The notes: generated by a model from the sequence alone, not told the origin. DNA of 64,000 nt from Echria macrotheca (GCA_030411725.1 MU839828.1:1426001-1490000); one strand, 5' to 3'; shown: positions 22,790-35,249, counted from the stretch's first letter. Numbers and translations: made by a program.

Positions 22790-25700
22790 CTGGGGGTTGC
22801 TCGAGGAAACAGTCCGGTGTGATAGATGATGATTTTGAATTCAAATGGGTTGCAAAAGGGATTTGCAAATTGTAGGTTTGTTTGTTAACAATCTACTGGG
22901 AACGTATACGTAGCCTCGCTCCTTCCTTCCCAGTCTCACCAAGACAATTAATTACCGAGAAAGTGGAGAAGCGTCTGCCTGCAATTGTCAATGTTTCGGG
23001 CCATTGGGACTGGCTCTACCGACTGGCAAAGTCTTTGAGCATCCGTCCCGGCACCATATTTCGAGAGCCCCATGCAGAGGAACGAGATTAACAAGGATCT
23101 CGACCTCCTCCCCCTTCCTCCCGACATCCGAGCTATGCTCTAACTACTAGCATGGCACGTGCATTATTAGCTGTGACGGTACATTAGCATACCAAGATTC
23201 GGATGCAATCGTAAAAAATCGAGTTTTTATCGGCAGCTCCAGTCCCCATCTGCTCGAGCAGCAAAAGGTTATTCGTGTGTAGACATCCGGGCCGAAAGAT
23301 GTGAGGACTAGGTACATATATGGCTCCCATCACACAAGCCACTCACATACGATCAAGCAAGCAAAACGCGTACGTACTACCGGTCCCAATAATTCCATAT
23401 CTGGCACAAAAAGGATTACGGTACTGTGGATGTTGGACTTTGATGACTGCACCGACAGACATCACCATGGACCTCTCTTTATTATGAACAGCTCTGGCAG
23501 AGATCCATGATGTCTCGAGCACTCTCCTTCTCGGAAGAAGCCATGATATATCTTCACACTAATATCAAAAAGAATCGACGCCCGAATATATCCCAAACCA
23601 ACACACGTCCTCCTCACACGTTGTACCAGAGGTTACATGTAGGGTAGAGCGGGTCGTTGCGCCAGAACCGCTCGACTGCGCGATCAACACCTTCGAGTAT
23701 CATCTCATAGGAAGGATTCTACAGCAGTCGAAATTGAGAACCGATAGCGGATGATGTCCCAGATCCCAGTGGGCTGCCGGTGGTAAGGTAGCGAGTTCCG
23801 AGGGATGAGCTTCCCGGCTACCGAGGCCGGGAGCGAGGACGTATTCCACATCACAAGTGCAATCTAAAGCAAGAAGGCGAGGGCATCGGCTGTTGCGCTC
23901 GCGTGTTCGTGCGTGGGTGGGAAGCCCTAGGACCTCTCCATCTGGTCAATGTGGAGGGGGGTAGGTAGTCGCGGAGGCTGACCGACCCGAGCATGCTCCG
24001 TCTCTCGTATCCTCCTCATGCGCTGCTGCTGGCTCCGGCGGTGCTGCGGCGACGGCCTAGCTAGATATGGACGTATCAATCAAGCAGTGTTCGTTTGGCT
24101 TGTCGTCGACGATGGAACCTACCCTACCTACCTACCCGCCGGGCCATCCCAGAACTGCTCCATGACCAACCCCCGGACCGGACGGGGGAAGGGAAGAATG
24201 CGCCCGCTGACTATTCTAAAGCCTGGCAGGGGACGGAGTCGGCGGATAGTCCTCCGGGGCCGAGGAAGACCGCGTGGCTTCCGTTGGAATATTGACGCAG
24301 AAAGAAGAGCTGATGAGAAGGCGTTGGAGCTATCGAGGTCTCCACTCTCCGGGGGCTTCGATGCAGGACCTGCAGGATATATTTGTGTCTGTATATTTTC
24401 GCCTCGTTCTCGATGGAGCGGTCCGGCAGGCCTGCACGTCTGTACGTCTTAGAATAGAACTAGTGCAGACTGACTCGCATTGGGTCGATATGGGGATGGG
24501 CCCGATGAGAACTCTCGGCTTGAGAGTTGCAATGTCCGCGTTTCACCTGCCGCAAGGCACGTTAGAAGAACGAAAGCTGCGTCACATGTGATCTTTGCTG
24601 CCGGTGTGGCAATGTGGTGATGTGGACTTGTTCAACATCTGCCTAGTGCAAGATTAGGTAGCTGAACGCACACGCACAGCGAAACGCCTGAGCTCATGCG
24701 TTCTCTTTTTATGTGCCAGATTGGTGCAGGAGCTAAACAAGGAGGGATGCACGGTGCTAAGAATAATGCACTCCGGACGGTCCGTCTCTGTGGACGCTGA
24801 GTTCCGGCCAGAGCACTGCACTTCAAGGGCAGGGTGGTGGGTTGAGTCGAGGGGAGATATATACCACCTCCTCCCCCCGGCTTGCTGCTTTTCCTTTTCT
24901 TCTTCAGCAAAATGGATCGACACTGGATACAATGGTGAGTTCATATCCCCATCTTCATCTCTTCCGAGCAAGACTGCTCCCCTTCTCAAAAATCTGTTGT
25001 CCAATCACATGGTCTTCAGACTATTCTGCATATAATTTCCCCTGAGAAACGGGCTGTTTCTCTCCCCCCTAGCCACCTTCCCTCTTCCTTCTCCCAAGCA
25101 AGCTAGTAGCAATGTTAACATTTAGATAAGGGAGACCAATAGGCGTGCGCAAATAAGCGGATTTCTGACACTTCCCCCTGGGTTTGGACTCCGGTTCTTG
25201 TATCCTGTCAAAGGGGCTCTTCCTATCAACCCCGATCCGAGCCCAGGGATGAAGTGGATTCAGCAATTCGCATGACCCTTTGAGTCAAACCGCATTCAAG
25301 GTAAGTAGGTACACGTTTCCGTCTGTCAGATCCTCTTGAAAAAGAGAAGTGATTGTTGACCCAAGAATGTGCTCATTAGATTTTTTTTTTTTCCATTGCC
25401 TTCACCTTGGTGAGGTATGGTTTTTTTTTCAACATCTTATCATCTTGTCCGAGTTTCCTTGCCATGAGGAAGCAGGGGGAGATGAAGAGATGCCAGAGGG
25501 ATATACCTTAGATGGGTGGTTCCAATATCAGTCTTGAAAGGTAAGTTTTGGCGCATGTTAATATTTTCCAAGCGTTGGAAGCAAAGGTTTTTGCTAACCC
25601 GAGGCGGTTTCTAGACTGTCACGAGTTTTTGAGGGTTAAGGACTGGCCTATAACTCTGTTTCTTTGGACGGTGGGAAACAGAGGAAATTGGTTCCATTTC

Positions 25701-28325
25701 CGCCGGCCACAGAGACACTTGTTGGCAACGGTTTTCACCGCTGGATTTAAAATAGCCAAAAGCTTATCAAAAGTTGACCCCTGCAGGGCGACCTGCAGAG
25801 GGGCCGATGTTAGATTCATCACCGTTCAGTTACCACAGGGACGTCCGCATGGAGATTGGAACTAGGATGCATTAAATTGCATCTGATCTATAGCCTCACA
25901 GAACAAGGCTGTGTCAGGCATCACTCAACCGCTGGACCCTTACCGCAGTCCAGAAAGGCGGTCATATGAGTGCCCTGTTTATCCCAAGGGATTCCAGGGA
26001 AGAAGGGTGGCATATCGTTCCTTAATCACCCGAAAGGGGGTAGGAAAAAAAGGTTTGAACAGGGTGCTTTGGTTTTTCTGTTTACTCAGACATCTGAAAA
26101 AAGTAAACGTTAACTTTTATCAACAGTTATCAGCAGTCGGCCAGTGTTCTTACAGAACAACGCGCATAAAGGAAGTTAGCGGTTCATCCATTATCACTCC
26201 AAGTTCCGCTAGTCTACTCAGGGACATGGAGAAAGGTTTGATTTCCACTCTTTAACTTCATCCTCGAAGCCCTGTTGACTGACTCATTCAAAGTGGGTAT
26301 CAGGCGTCTAGGATTTTCACGCTCGGGAGTGGTGTTTATGGCTCTCGGCACCACCCTCTCGAAAAATCAGTGTGACCCAACTGGTCGATCCGGCTTGACC
26401 CAGTCAAAAAGGGTTTCTCAAAATATCCTTCACCAAACTGCAACGGCATCAACACAAGGGCTGTTTCTTCATCAAAGCCCACAAAAAAACAACGGTTTAA
26501 ACCCGATTCCTCTTTTCTCCCGAACAGATAATCACTGACACAAGATAAAGTTGCGTTCAGAGGGCACTGAGGGGCGAGGGCTACGAGGGAGAGAGAACCA
26601 CTTGACCTTTTGGGTCGCAAGCAAGTGTGTTTCATGAGTCCGCAAAACTGGGGGTTTATCCGAGGGTTTTTGAGGGGAAAGTGCTATATGGATTGATGAC
26701 GCGTCGTAACCAATCCTATCGCCTGGTTGTCAATATTGGGAAGACTCTCCCCATGACGGCTTTCATTTTCGTCTGAGGGTATCTGAGGGCAAACCGAGGG
26801 CAAAATCTGAGGGATCACACATAAATACCAAAAGAGAGAGAGAGAACAATGATGATAAAGTTGATACAAAAGACCACCCTTATCAAAAGGGAACCAACAG
26901 CAGCGGCTTGTTTCTGCTATACTACTCTCTGCCTCTGCCGTCAGTCACATGACAAAAGAGAGATAGAGAGAGAAAAATGATGAGCACAAGCCCTCGAAGC
27001 TGCTGTTGGGACTGAGGTTTTCTGTCCCTCCCCCCCAAACTTCCAAATTCTGAGTTCTCTCATCTCATGGTATGGCCCGAACTAATTTGTATATAGGCCG
27101 AGGTATTGGAGCAAGTCCAAGCTCACGGGGGAAAGGCACGTTGGGGGGAGGGGATCTTACAAAAATTAAATCACCAAGTCAGCCAGCCAGCTGTGGTGAT
27201 TGTGACGATGATGAGTATCCCTTTGATCTAAAACGATGGGATCACCCTTACAATCGGTTGTCCATTCCGGTTTGCTTAGGGACTCTGAGAGGTTGAGAGT
27301 TAAGTGGTCCTCTTGACTTTCTCATTCTCAAAAAAGCAGGGATGAATCTGAGTCCGTCTTAGTTGGATAAACACCGCAAGTGCGGTAAGGCTGGCTGCTG
27401 CTGCTGCTCTATGGGTAGCACAATGTTCTTTGCCCCCTTTTTGGTTGTTTTTGCCGCATTTAATTTTACTTTCTGCCTTGCATTGCTCTGCTGATTTCGT
27501 TTGGCAACGTCTTTATTTTTACAATTGGTGCTTACTTCCGAAACTCATGTCGCAGTGCGGCGATCCTGGATCCTTGAACGGCACTGGAATCGGAAATCGA
27601 CGTCCTTCGGACCCCTGGTCACTGGCTTCCTGGAATTCGACATTCACCAACTTCGCGCGGAGATATTGGCAGTGGTGTTGGAGATGGTGTGGATTATCGG
27701 ATGTGTTGGTTTTATGTGTCCGAAAGAGATGCAGAAAGTGGTGCTTTAAATGCTAGCTGGTGCAGAGAGCTGAGGTTTATGTCGTGGATAGGGGGTACAT
27801 GTAGGAATAGACTGGGGTAGTGAGCTCACCGAAACCTCTGAATATAAAATTTTGTGATCATTTAGAGGTACCTATAATATGAACATAGGCCCGAGCCAAT
27901 ATCAGAATGCTTGGAGCAGGTGTGAGCGCAAGACTGGGATCAAGCGCAAGTTGAGTCTCCTTACCTACGTCATGTCGGTAACTCCAAAAATAAGGAATAT
28001 TCTGACATCGGAGAAAAGCCGTCCTGAACGAGGACTAACCGGATACGACAGAGGATGTCTTGAGGGAAGGAGACATGGGGAACCTGTCATACTTCGTTAG
28101 TCTCGGCCTCTACACCTCGTCACCTGGATATTTGACTCGAAAAAGTGGAAATATACAAACTGCATAAACGGGAAACCGGCATAATATTCACGGCATCAGA
28201 GCATCATACGTAATAGACCAAAAGTTATGCTTGAATTGTATGTACGACGAAGGGAACAAGGAAAACGCCCAACTGTCATGCTAATCTATGTACATGAATC
28301 ATCCTCTCTCGTCAGCCATCGCCAT
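22790..28325. other. 5.5-kb region without a recognisable gene
   Basis: The longest empty stretch of the window. Frames are short and show no domain resemblance. It has poly-T tracts near 25382 and 25426, a TACC tract near 24119-24136, and direct and inverted short repeats at 26829-27009. The texture between about 25300 and 27300 (long A and T runs, AG tracts) differs from the rest, suggesting old repeat or transposon debris, but I found no transposase or terminal repeats. Confidence 0.5.
26829..27009. repeat. Short direct and inverted repeats (possible MITE debris)
   Basis: CAAAAGAGAGAGAGAGAA-CAATGATGA (from 26829) recurs in altered form about 124 bp later (26953-26983, ending AAAAATGATGA). 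CCAACAGCAGC (26894-26904) has its exact reverse complement GCTGCTGTTGG at 26999-27009. No target-site duplication was identified. Confidence 0.45.
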
Positions 28326-29979
28326 TTAGAGGCACTGCGAGTACCAGGGGTTAATGACAGTGCAAGTATAGGGGCTCTTGCAAGTCGTGGCACCAGTCCA
28401 GCCGTTGCCGCCGCACTGGGCCCAGTGCTCAGCACCCGAGCTGTTGGTCGGGGTCGGCTGGGGAGCGGCCGAGGTGCTGGTCGTGCGGACCGACGTGGCA
28501 GACGAGGCGGCGCGGGTCGTGCTGGAAATCGGAGCAGGGTTGCTGCCGCCGTCACCAGGCGCGGGCGCATTGTTAAGGCCGGCGACGGTGGAGTTGATGG
28601 GACCAAAGCGGATGTTGGAGAACACAACGTTGGAGTTGGGCACCGAGGCCTCAATCTCACTCGGGACACCCGACGTGGAGGGGCAGGGGCCACGGGCGGC
28701 GCCGGGCTGGGTGCTGCCGACCGGGTAGGTCGAGTCGAGCCAGAGCATGTTGACGGCATGGTCGTCCCAGATGGACATGACAAGAACCATGGGCTTGGCA
28801 AGGGCCTTGCCCATCTGGACGAGACCACCCTTGGCGTTGAAGTCATCGACATCATCGAAAGCCGTAATGCGAGCCTTGCAGAACTCCTCGTTGATCGAGT
28901 TGCCCTTGACACCGGGGATCTTGCTGTTGGTATGGGCGATGATCTTGTTGTTCTGGACGTAGAAGCGCTTGATCTCGGACAGGTCGCCAGCCGAGTTCTT
29001 GAGGAACTGGGTCACGACAGTCATCTTCTTGGTGGTGTCGACGACACCGCCGGGGCCGTAGAAGCCCGTGTCGCCGTGGCGATAGGCGTTGAAGTCGCAT
29101 CCATCAGGATCGCACACGCCAGAGTAGCGGTCAGAGCTGTACGTGCCGCCGCACGCATCACCCTCGCAACGGCTCTGGTCAATGATGGTGCAGGGATGGG
29201 GAGTCCAGGCAGTGGCAGCATTGTTGGCCTCCCAGATATCCATCTCCGAGCAGCAGGTACCGTAACGGCCCGCGCCGGCGTTCTGGTCGTTGCTGGAAGG
29301 ATTCCAGCCCTCGACGTTGGCCTCGCCGTTGATGAACTTGATGTCGCGGGGGCACTGAGCATCACAGTAGCCCGTGCCGTACTTGGCACCAGCCTTGTTG
29401 CCAGAGTACTTGGCAAGACCACCGTCGAGGTCCATCGACACAAAGTACAGGGCACCGTTGAGGCCGCAGCCAAGGTTGGAGACATCAACGTCGAAAGTGA
29501 ACTCGTTACCGAGGAGCGTGAAGCCTAACAGTGTTAGCGGGTGTCATGAGACGACAGAGACAAAGCATACCCTGGTACTTGGTGTCACTCTCCATCAGGT
29601 ACGTCCGCGAGCCAACGTTGGTCGAGTACTGGCCCTTGGTGACGAACTGGAGGCTCAGGGAATCACCGCTGGCCTTGATGCCATAGGTCGAGGTGTAGTC
29701 GGCACCGTCCACGCAGCACTGGGCAGCGCACGTCTTGCCATCGGTGCAGACGGTCGTGTCCCACTCATTGCCCGAGTAGCAGTTGGTGGCACTCGAGAGC
29801 TGGTGGGTCCACCGCCAGTTGGAGTCGATGGTGATGGACGTCGTCTTCTTGGTGCAGTTGCCGTTGCCCGTGCACGTGGACCACGACATTGAAGGGTGGT
29901 TCTCGGTCGTTAGGGTGCATACCTGCTGGGCGGTGGCAGAGGCCACAAGGGCGGCGAGGGCAGCGAACTTGGCGTACAT
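28326..29979 (-). CDS. cbh1: GH7 cellobiohydrolase with C-terminal CBM1 (CBH I type)
   Basis: The model is complement(join(28326..29524, 29571..29979)), 535 residues; the 46-bp intron has GTATGC, a GCTAAC branch and TTAG. The signal peptide is MYAKFAALAALVASATA. The glycoside hydrolase family 7 catalytic domain follows, with the retaining-mechanism motif EMDIWEAN: E230 nucleophile, D232 and E235 acid/base. The many disulfide cysteines of the family and the loop around GDTGFYGPGGVVDTTKKMTV indicate a cellobiohydrolase rather than an endoglucanase. A Ser/Thr/Pro linker (about 450-500) leads to a CBM1 (about 503-535) with the HWAQCGGNGWTG start and the cysteines and aromatics for cellulose binding. 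It is secreted and releases cellobiose processively from reducing ends of cellulose. An upstream in-frame ATG would mask the signal peptide, so 29979 is chosen. Confidence 0.97.
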
Positions 29980-30081
29980 GGCGAAGGTCTGATGAGGCCG
30001 GGTTGATTTAAGACAGGTAGAGGCACGCGTGAGGATGAGGGCTGGGATGAACGGTTGACATGGAGGTTTGGCCAAACCATG

Positions 30082-30088
30082 TTATATA
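30082..30088 (-). promoter_or_regulatory. TATA box of cbh1
   Basis: On the minus strand this reads TATATAA, about 103-109 bp upstream of the cbh1 ATG, a suitable distance for a core promoter. The leader between them is pyrimidine-rich on the plus strand. Confidence 0.6.
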
Positions 30089-30287
30089 CCCAGATCATCA
30101 CATCTCGACTTGTTCATTTCCCCTTTGCCATGCATGTCCGAGTGACCACCACCGAGGAATTTCGGCCCAGCTCTCCATCCAGGGCCGAACCAAGCCATTG
30201 CCCAGAAAGGCCATGATCATGAGAGGAGAGGCGGCTTCCGGGCCGTCGACGCTCGAAGAAGCATCCGGACTGACAACTGCCTCGGCC

Positions 30288-30497
30288 GCGGGGGGATAGC
30301 GTTGCGCCGAGACAGGGCTCTGGGCGGGCCATCAAGGTAGGGCGTGGCAAGGCGACTTGGTTGCGGAGAGGGCGATGGCGAAGCCGAGATTTGTTCCTGG
30401 TCCTTGGCTCTGTCGTCCCATCGTGGATGCTTCCCCAGAGTAACGTGGGCGAGCAAAGTTTGCGGCTGGCTGCCCAAACGGTCAACCAAAACCGGGG
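30288..30497 (-). promoter_or_regulatory. Cluster of CreA/Cre1-like sites (SYGGRG) in the cbh1 promoter
   Basis: Four matches to SYGGRG lie about 310-520 bp upstream of the cbh1 ATG: GCGGGG at 30288, GCGGAG at 30363, CCCCAG (reverse orientation) at 30433 and CCGGGG at 30492. CreA/Cre1 carbon-catabolite repression of cellulase genes is well established, and paired sites are typical. The hexamer is short and GC-rich, so chance matches are expected; binding is an inference. Confidence 0.4.
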
Positions 30498-32230
30498 ACA
30501 TGGCCGCGATGTCACGCAGCCAGTGCGGTGGTGGACACAGAAAACGTGGAGCCGAGCGATAGCTAGATTGAGGGTCCGCGACAAGTGCCGCTTATTGGAC
30601 GCAGCCAGGGTCGTCACGGAGGCCATCCGCCGAATACTACCGGACGCCGTTGTCGCCGTGGATATCTGAGCACCTCCACGACGCCTCCACGAGCTCCATC
30701 ACGTCGTCAGGAGAGCCGTGACGCGCTCCGAAGTGCCGCCCAGCCGCGGATGGAGCTTGGACGGCGTCTGGTGCGGGCCGTCGACGTCGAGTGCGCGTCG
30801 CGTCGAGCAAGGCAGCCCAAGGATGCTCCGCAGCCGGTTTTGACATGGCGATGTTCAACGAGGTGCCCCGCATCTTGGATTCTTGGTGTCATTCTGGCCC
30901 GAAAGGCCGGGGGCTTGTCCGGGGGCTTGTCGTGGGAACAATATCGGTTGTCATCCGATCGATCATAGGACTCGAGGTCCGTGAGGCTCAGCGGCAGCAT
31001 AAACAAAGCGACAGAAGCGAGAGGAAAACCGGGAAAGTTGGGATGGTTAATTTGCACAAATTGGAGTTCATGCTACCTGTAGTCTTCCCCGCATTCTTCG
31101 CCAAGTTACCAACGGTAATCGACCCCATTTCTAGAATAGAATGACAGTGTGGCATTTGGCGGGGTACCACAGCACCTCAAACAAAAGAGTGGCCGATGGG
31201 GACCATCATCGCAGAGCCCTGATTAATCAAAAATGGATTTCTGGTCAGGACTTGATGGTTTCAAGTTCGGGGCCACGTGACTCGACTCAGCTTGCTCACT
31301 TGCTCAGAGCAGTCACAGGTTGACATGGTCCTCACGGTCGTCACCTTGCCACCCAACACGCCAAAACATCAACTGCAGCAAACCACCTCGCAAGGGAATT
31401 TAGACAGGCAGGTCGACTGGCACGTAACTAATATATAGAACGTGTTGCTCTGCTAGGAAGTCTTCACGTGCACTTTGGCTTTGGTGGGACGCTTCCGAAA
31501 TTGGTTAGAGGTCGCGTCATTCCAATCGCGTTGATGTTTTGCAGGAAGCGGCAAACGCCGCAGCATTTCAGCGGGCAAAATACGCATCTAGTGGGGCATC
31601 AAGGCCTCTTGTTCAGTGCGTTCACAGCAGTTTTTTAGTGGACTGGCCAACTGCACAGAACCTTCCAACCCTGGAACTGCAGGCCATCGTGTTGGAAAGC
31701 AAGTGCGACTGCAATGATTTCAGCAGAGTCTACAAGTGTCTGCAATGACAACAACAACCCAGAAGGCGCAGGATATAAATAGGGCTGGCTTTCAGCAGTT
31801 CGTCTCGCCATCCGCATCAGAATCGAGCTAGTTCAGTAGCTATCCTCCCCTCCTGCAAGTGGTTTGTCGACATCCTCAACATGTGCCGTCCTGGACAACC
31901 TTCGCTCCCACAGCACTGATAACACCAAAAACACCACACCATCACAGCCATGCAGCGGATACGAGCCGGCGCATGCCGACACTTCCTTAGCAAGTCCGCT
32001 CGGCGCGATCTGGCGTTTCCGACAGATGCTTCGAGATACAAATAACTCGAGGCAGGGTTGGCGTCAAATAATAGCTCCAGTCGAACGTATACCATGATGG
32101 AACAGCATACGGCAGCTCTCTGCGGCCCGGACTGGCTGCTGATCCCGCCAGTATTAGCATTTGCTCAAAGAGTCTCGAATTCCAAAAGAGATGTCTCCGT
32201 CACTCCACCGAACCATCAGAAACAAACACC

Positions 32231-34123
32231 ATGGCAGGAGACGGGAAGTGGCTGGGGAGTGTTAACACCACCATCATCGTCGTCGCTCTGGCCATTGGTC
32301 TGTCATGGGTTGTCGCCTTTATCCTCTGGGGCGGCGTCCAAAAGACTAGCAGATTGGTTCACGACTACAGGCTGAGAAAAGGATGGACCAAGGAGAAGAT
32401 CCCGGAGGAATGGCTGGGGGGCCCTCGGCCGATGCCTGATTATGTGAGGAATCAGAAGAAGCCGCTTGTTTTCGCCGAGTGCGGCCCAAGGATCGCGCCT
32501 AGGACCTTGTCGATACGATCACGACGTTCGGTGGCCGACTTGGATCCAAGGTGGGACGAAGAATACCTTAAGAGGCGTCATTCTCTCCCGGTTCAGGACC
32601 ACTATCTTGAACCAACCCTAGTCGATCCCAATGCGCCTCGGGCTACAGCGCCTTGGTACTCTGTCTCGGAAGATGATCCACGGCAAACTCGAGACTTCAG
32701 CTTACCGACCTTTCCTCCGCCGACTCGGGACTTCACCCGACCGGTTCATCGCACGCCTACCCAGGACTCTGTCACCGCCCGTCCATTGTCAGCCAGAGAA
32801 TTGGTTTCAGGTCGCCATCCCACCCCGCCTCTGAATACAGACGTCCGGGACTTCTCTCAACCGGCCCATCCCACCCCTACTCGGGTCTCGAGTCGACTGA
32901 GCGAGTCCCCCGCCCCAGCCCATCACGGCCCGAGACGGGACGTCAACTTCTCCCGCCCTAACGCGAACCGGCCAACCTCTCTCCCATCGGCAGATAACTC
33001 GCATCTAAACCCTCACATATTCGAGCCACAGGATTTGGATGCCAACCGCCCGAACGCACCGTCCGGCACATGGCGACCCCTCACGCCCATCGACAGTTCT
33101 CTCGCGGAGCCCGGTCCGAGCCGTCCTGGATCGATCCACGTCAGGAACTCACACGCAGACCCTAGCGCAAGCCAGTCCCGGGGGCTACATCGGAACTCAG
33201 ACGCCCGATTCGTACGTCCCCCATCGGGGTTCCGTGTCGCGAGCGACTATGACGAGCCAAGCGAGGTGTTCCAAGTCAACGGCGTTCACTACGACCGGAC
33301 ACCCCTACCCGAAAAGGCCTTGGACCAGCTTGCACAGGCGAAGTACATGGGCTTGGGAGTTCCGACCCGGAGAGACAGCGTCTTGTCGGTGGACTCGAAC
33401 GGCAACCCGCCAGCACCTGAGAGTGACGAGCGACGCCGCACGAGGCGGGTTTCTTTCGCGGACACGGCTAAGGCTCAGAGACCGACGGAGAAGCGACCAC
33501 CCCTGAATCGGTGGATGACTCATGATCCAGACCGAAGGGGGTCAGCGCCGACTCAGACGATGCCCAATTACCCGCGCGAGAACAGGCCGCCCTCGACTGG
33601 CGTGGTGCCGCATGATCCAGACCGAAGGGGGCCAGCGTCTACTCAAGTGATGCCTCGCGACCCGGGCCGCAAGGGGCCAGTATTCACCGGAGTGATGCCC
33701 AGTGGTCCGACGACAAGGCGGCCATCCCCTCATAGGATGATGCTGAACGGTCCGAACGGGAACCGGCCGCCGCTGAATGGGATGCCTCGGGATCCAGAGC
33801 GAGGGCGACCAGGATCTACTCAAATGACGCCTGATCACCCGACGACAAAACACCCACCATCTACTGGGATGATGTCCAACGGTCTGAACGGGACGCGACC
33901 ACCACCAGCCGGGATGATGCCGCATGATCCTGATCGGAGAGTACGGGCATCTAACGGGGTCATGTCCAATGGCCCGAGAGGGAAGCAGCCGGCCTCCAAC
34001 GGGGCGGTGCCTCATGACCCGGACCGGAGACGACCATCATTTATCGAGACGAGGCGACCATCGTTTACCGAGACGAGGCCTCCTGATGGTTCGAAACGGA
34101 AGCGTCCAGAGCAGGCAGACTAG
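32231..34123 (+). CDS. Single-pass membrane protein with long disordered repeat tail
   Basis: Single exon, 630 residues, with the ATG in accATGg context. Residues 14-36 (start TTIIVVALAIGLSWVVAFIL) form one hydrophobic segment at the N-terminus, a signal anchor rather than a cleaved signal. A short basic juxtamembrane part with a conserved look follows (RLRKGWTKEKIPEEWLGGP, PDYVRNQKKPLVF). Most of the protein is Pro/Arg/Ser/Asp-rich and predicted disordered. From about residue 415 to 615 degenerate units of about 15-17 residues recur, with a core like (M/V)-P-H-D-P-D-R-R-x-P-(A/S)-(S/T). The C-terminus is basic (KRKRPEQ). I do not recognise the family. A membrane-tethered, low-complexity cytosolic tail is the main inference. 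Confidence 0.75.
   Translation: MAGDGKWLGSVNTTIIVVALAIGLSWVVAFILWGGVQKTSRLVHDYRLRKGWTKEKIPEEWLGGPRPMPDYVRNQKKPLVFAECGPRIAPRTLSIRSRRSVADLDPRWDEEYLKRRHSLPVQDHYLEPTLVDPNAPRATAPWYSVSEDDPRQTRDFSLPTFPPPTRDFTRPVHRTPTQDSVTARPLSARELVSGRHPTPPLNTDVRDFSQPAHPTPTRVSSRLSESPAPAHHGPRRDVNFSRPNANRPTSLPSADNSHLNPHIFEPQDLDANRPNAPSGTWRPLTPIDSSLAEPGPSRPGSIHVRNSHADPSASQSRGLHRNSDARFVRPPSGFRVASDYDEPSEVFQVNGVHYDRTPLPEKALDQLAQAKYMGLGVPTRRDSVLSVDSNGNPPAPESDERRRTRRVSFADTAKAQRPTEKRPPLNRWMTHDPDRRGSAPTQTMPNYPRENRPPSTGVVPHDPDRRGPASTQVMPRDPGRKGPVFTGVMPSGPTTRRPSPHRMMLNGPNGNRPPLNGMPRDPERGRPGSTQMTPDHPTTKHPPSTGMMSNGLNGTRPPPAGMMPHDPDRRVRASNGVMSNGPRGKQPASNGAVPHDPDRRRPSFIETRRPSFTETRPPDGSKRKRPEQAD
33460..34090 (+). repeat. Coding tandem repeat, about 45-51 bp unit, in the membrane protein gene
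   Basis: Repeated blocks such as catgatccagaccgaaggggg (shown in part) recur at about 33512, 33610 and, more diverged, 33920 and 34013, alternating with gg(t/c)ccgaa(c/g)gggaa blocks. At the protein level this gives the HDPDRR / NGPNGNRPP units. Copies differ in length and sequence, so the array is old or under loose constraint. Confidence 0.65.
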
Positions 34124-35249
34124 AGGTGGGATGTGCAGCCTTGGATCATGTTTTTTTTGTATTTGCTTGAAGCTGGTGAGTCCCACGCCCCGACTATCCC
34201 GACTTTTCTGATGGATGCTAATTATCCACTGGCAGTTAAGCATCTATACCCATACCCTTAGACTCTGTAGATTTGTATATTAGAAGATTATTAGCATAGA
34301 TGCGAGCGCACAGTATGAGAGGTTGGAATGGGGCATACCTGGGCGATTTGGTTGGCGTTTGTATTTACTCTGATACCTTTGTACGGTTTATACACTACAT
34401 ATTGCGACCAGGAATAAAAAGAGGTCATCACCAGCCAGGACCTGTCACCAGCTTTGTATTTAGCCAGTTCAGTGGTTGGTCCCTGGGTTATTCTACGGAT
34501 GTGGACCACCAGGTCTAATAGAAATTTGAGTCCCTTGTCATGTTCCATTAGTTCTACAACCGTAAAAAAACATCATGCCCCAGGGGGTACCAGTTCCGTG
34601 TGTGTGAAAACAACCGTGCTCGATGAAGTAAAAAACAAAACCAGATAAATAAACTCCCATCTGTCGGTTCACAAAGCGGGACTCAAGAGACTACTTGATA
34701 TCGAACAGCCTCAAAGTTTACATGTACACACAGCCTCGACTTTCCGAGATCTTCACTTCCAGTAACATGGTTAGTTACGTGGGCAACAAACCCACAACGG
34801 AGGCAGAGACAAGCACACACAGAGCAACTGTTTACCTTTGTGCAGAATAACATTATTATATCCACAATCCCCCCCCTCCCCCAAACACACACAACACACG
34901 ATACAGCAATTCCGCAGACCAAGACAACATCTGCAAAATACCTTAGCATCCAACCCAGCCAGAACCTCGCCGCACAGCAACTCACATTTGTCTACAGAGT
35001 GCTACATGCTACACATATCCATACAACCACACATCACCCACGTACACACGCCCCCCAACCCCCACCCTTTACAAACCCCAAACCTTTTCCTCGTCCCTAA
35101 CCCTTCCCCCACCAAAGAACTCATCATACCCGCCAGCCAGCCAGCCCTTTAACTCCCTACCGGAGAAAAAAAAAAGCACAATGTATTTTTAAAAAGCTGC
35201 TCCCCCTAAAACCCTAAACTCCAAACCCAAATAACCTCTACCTCTTCTT
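34124..35249. other. Intergenic region between convergent genes
   Basis: 3' flanks of the membrane repeat protein (plus) and SFH1 (minus). It is CA/CCC-rich between 34850 and 35150, with AATAAA-like elements near 34412 and 34647. No coding signal is seen. Confidence 0.6.

Larger units (their letters stand above)
29980..32230. other. Divergent intergenic region upstream of cbh1
   Basis: About 2.25 kb between cbh1 (minus) and the membrane repeat protein (plus). The first 550 bp carry the cbh1 promoter elements listed separately. The remainder shows no coding signal that I can support. Confidence 0.6.

Noticed and set aside
28227..29528. 433-codon plus-strand frame with Gly/Arg/Ala-rich sequence
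   Set aside because: It is the antisense shadow of the GH7 cellulase gene, caused by its GC-rich third codon positions.
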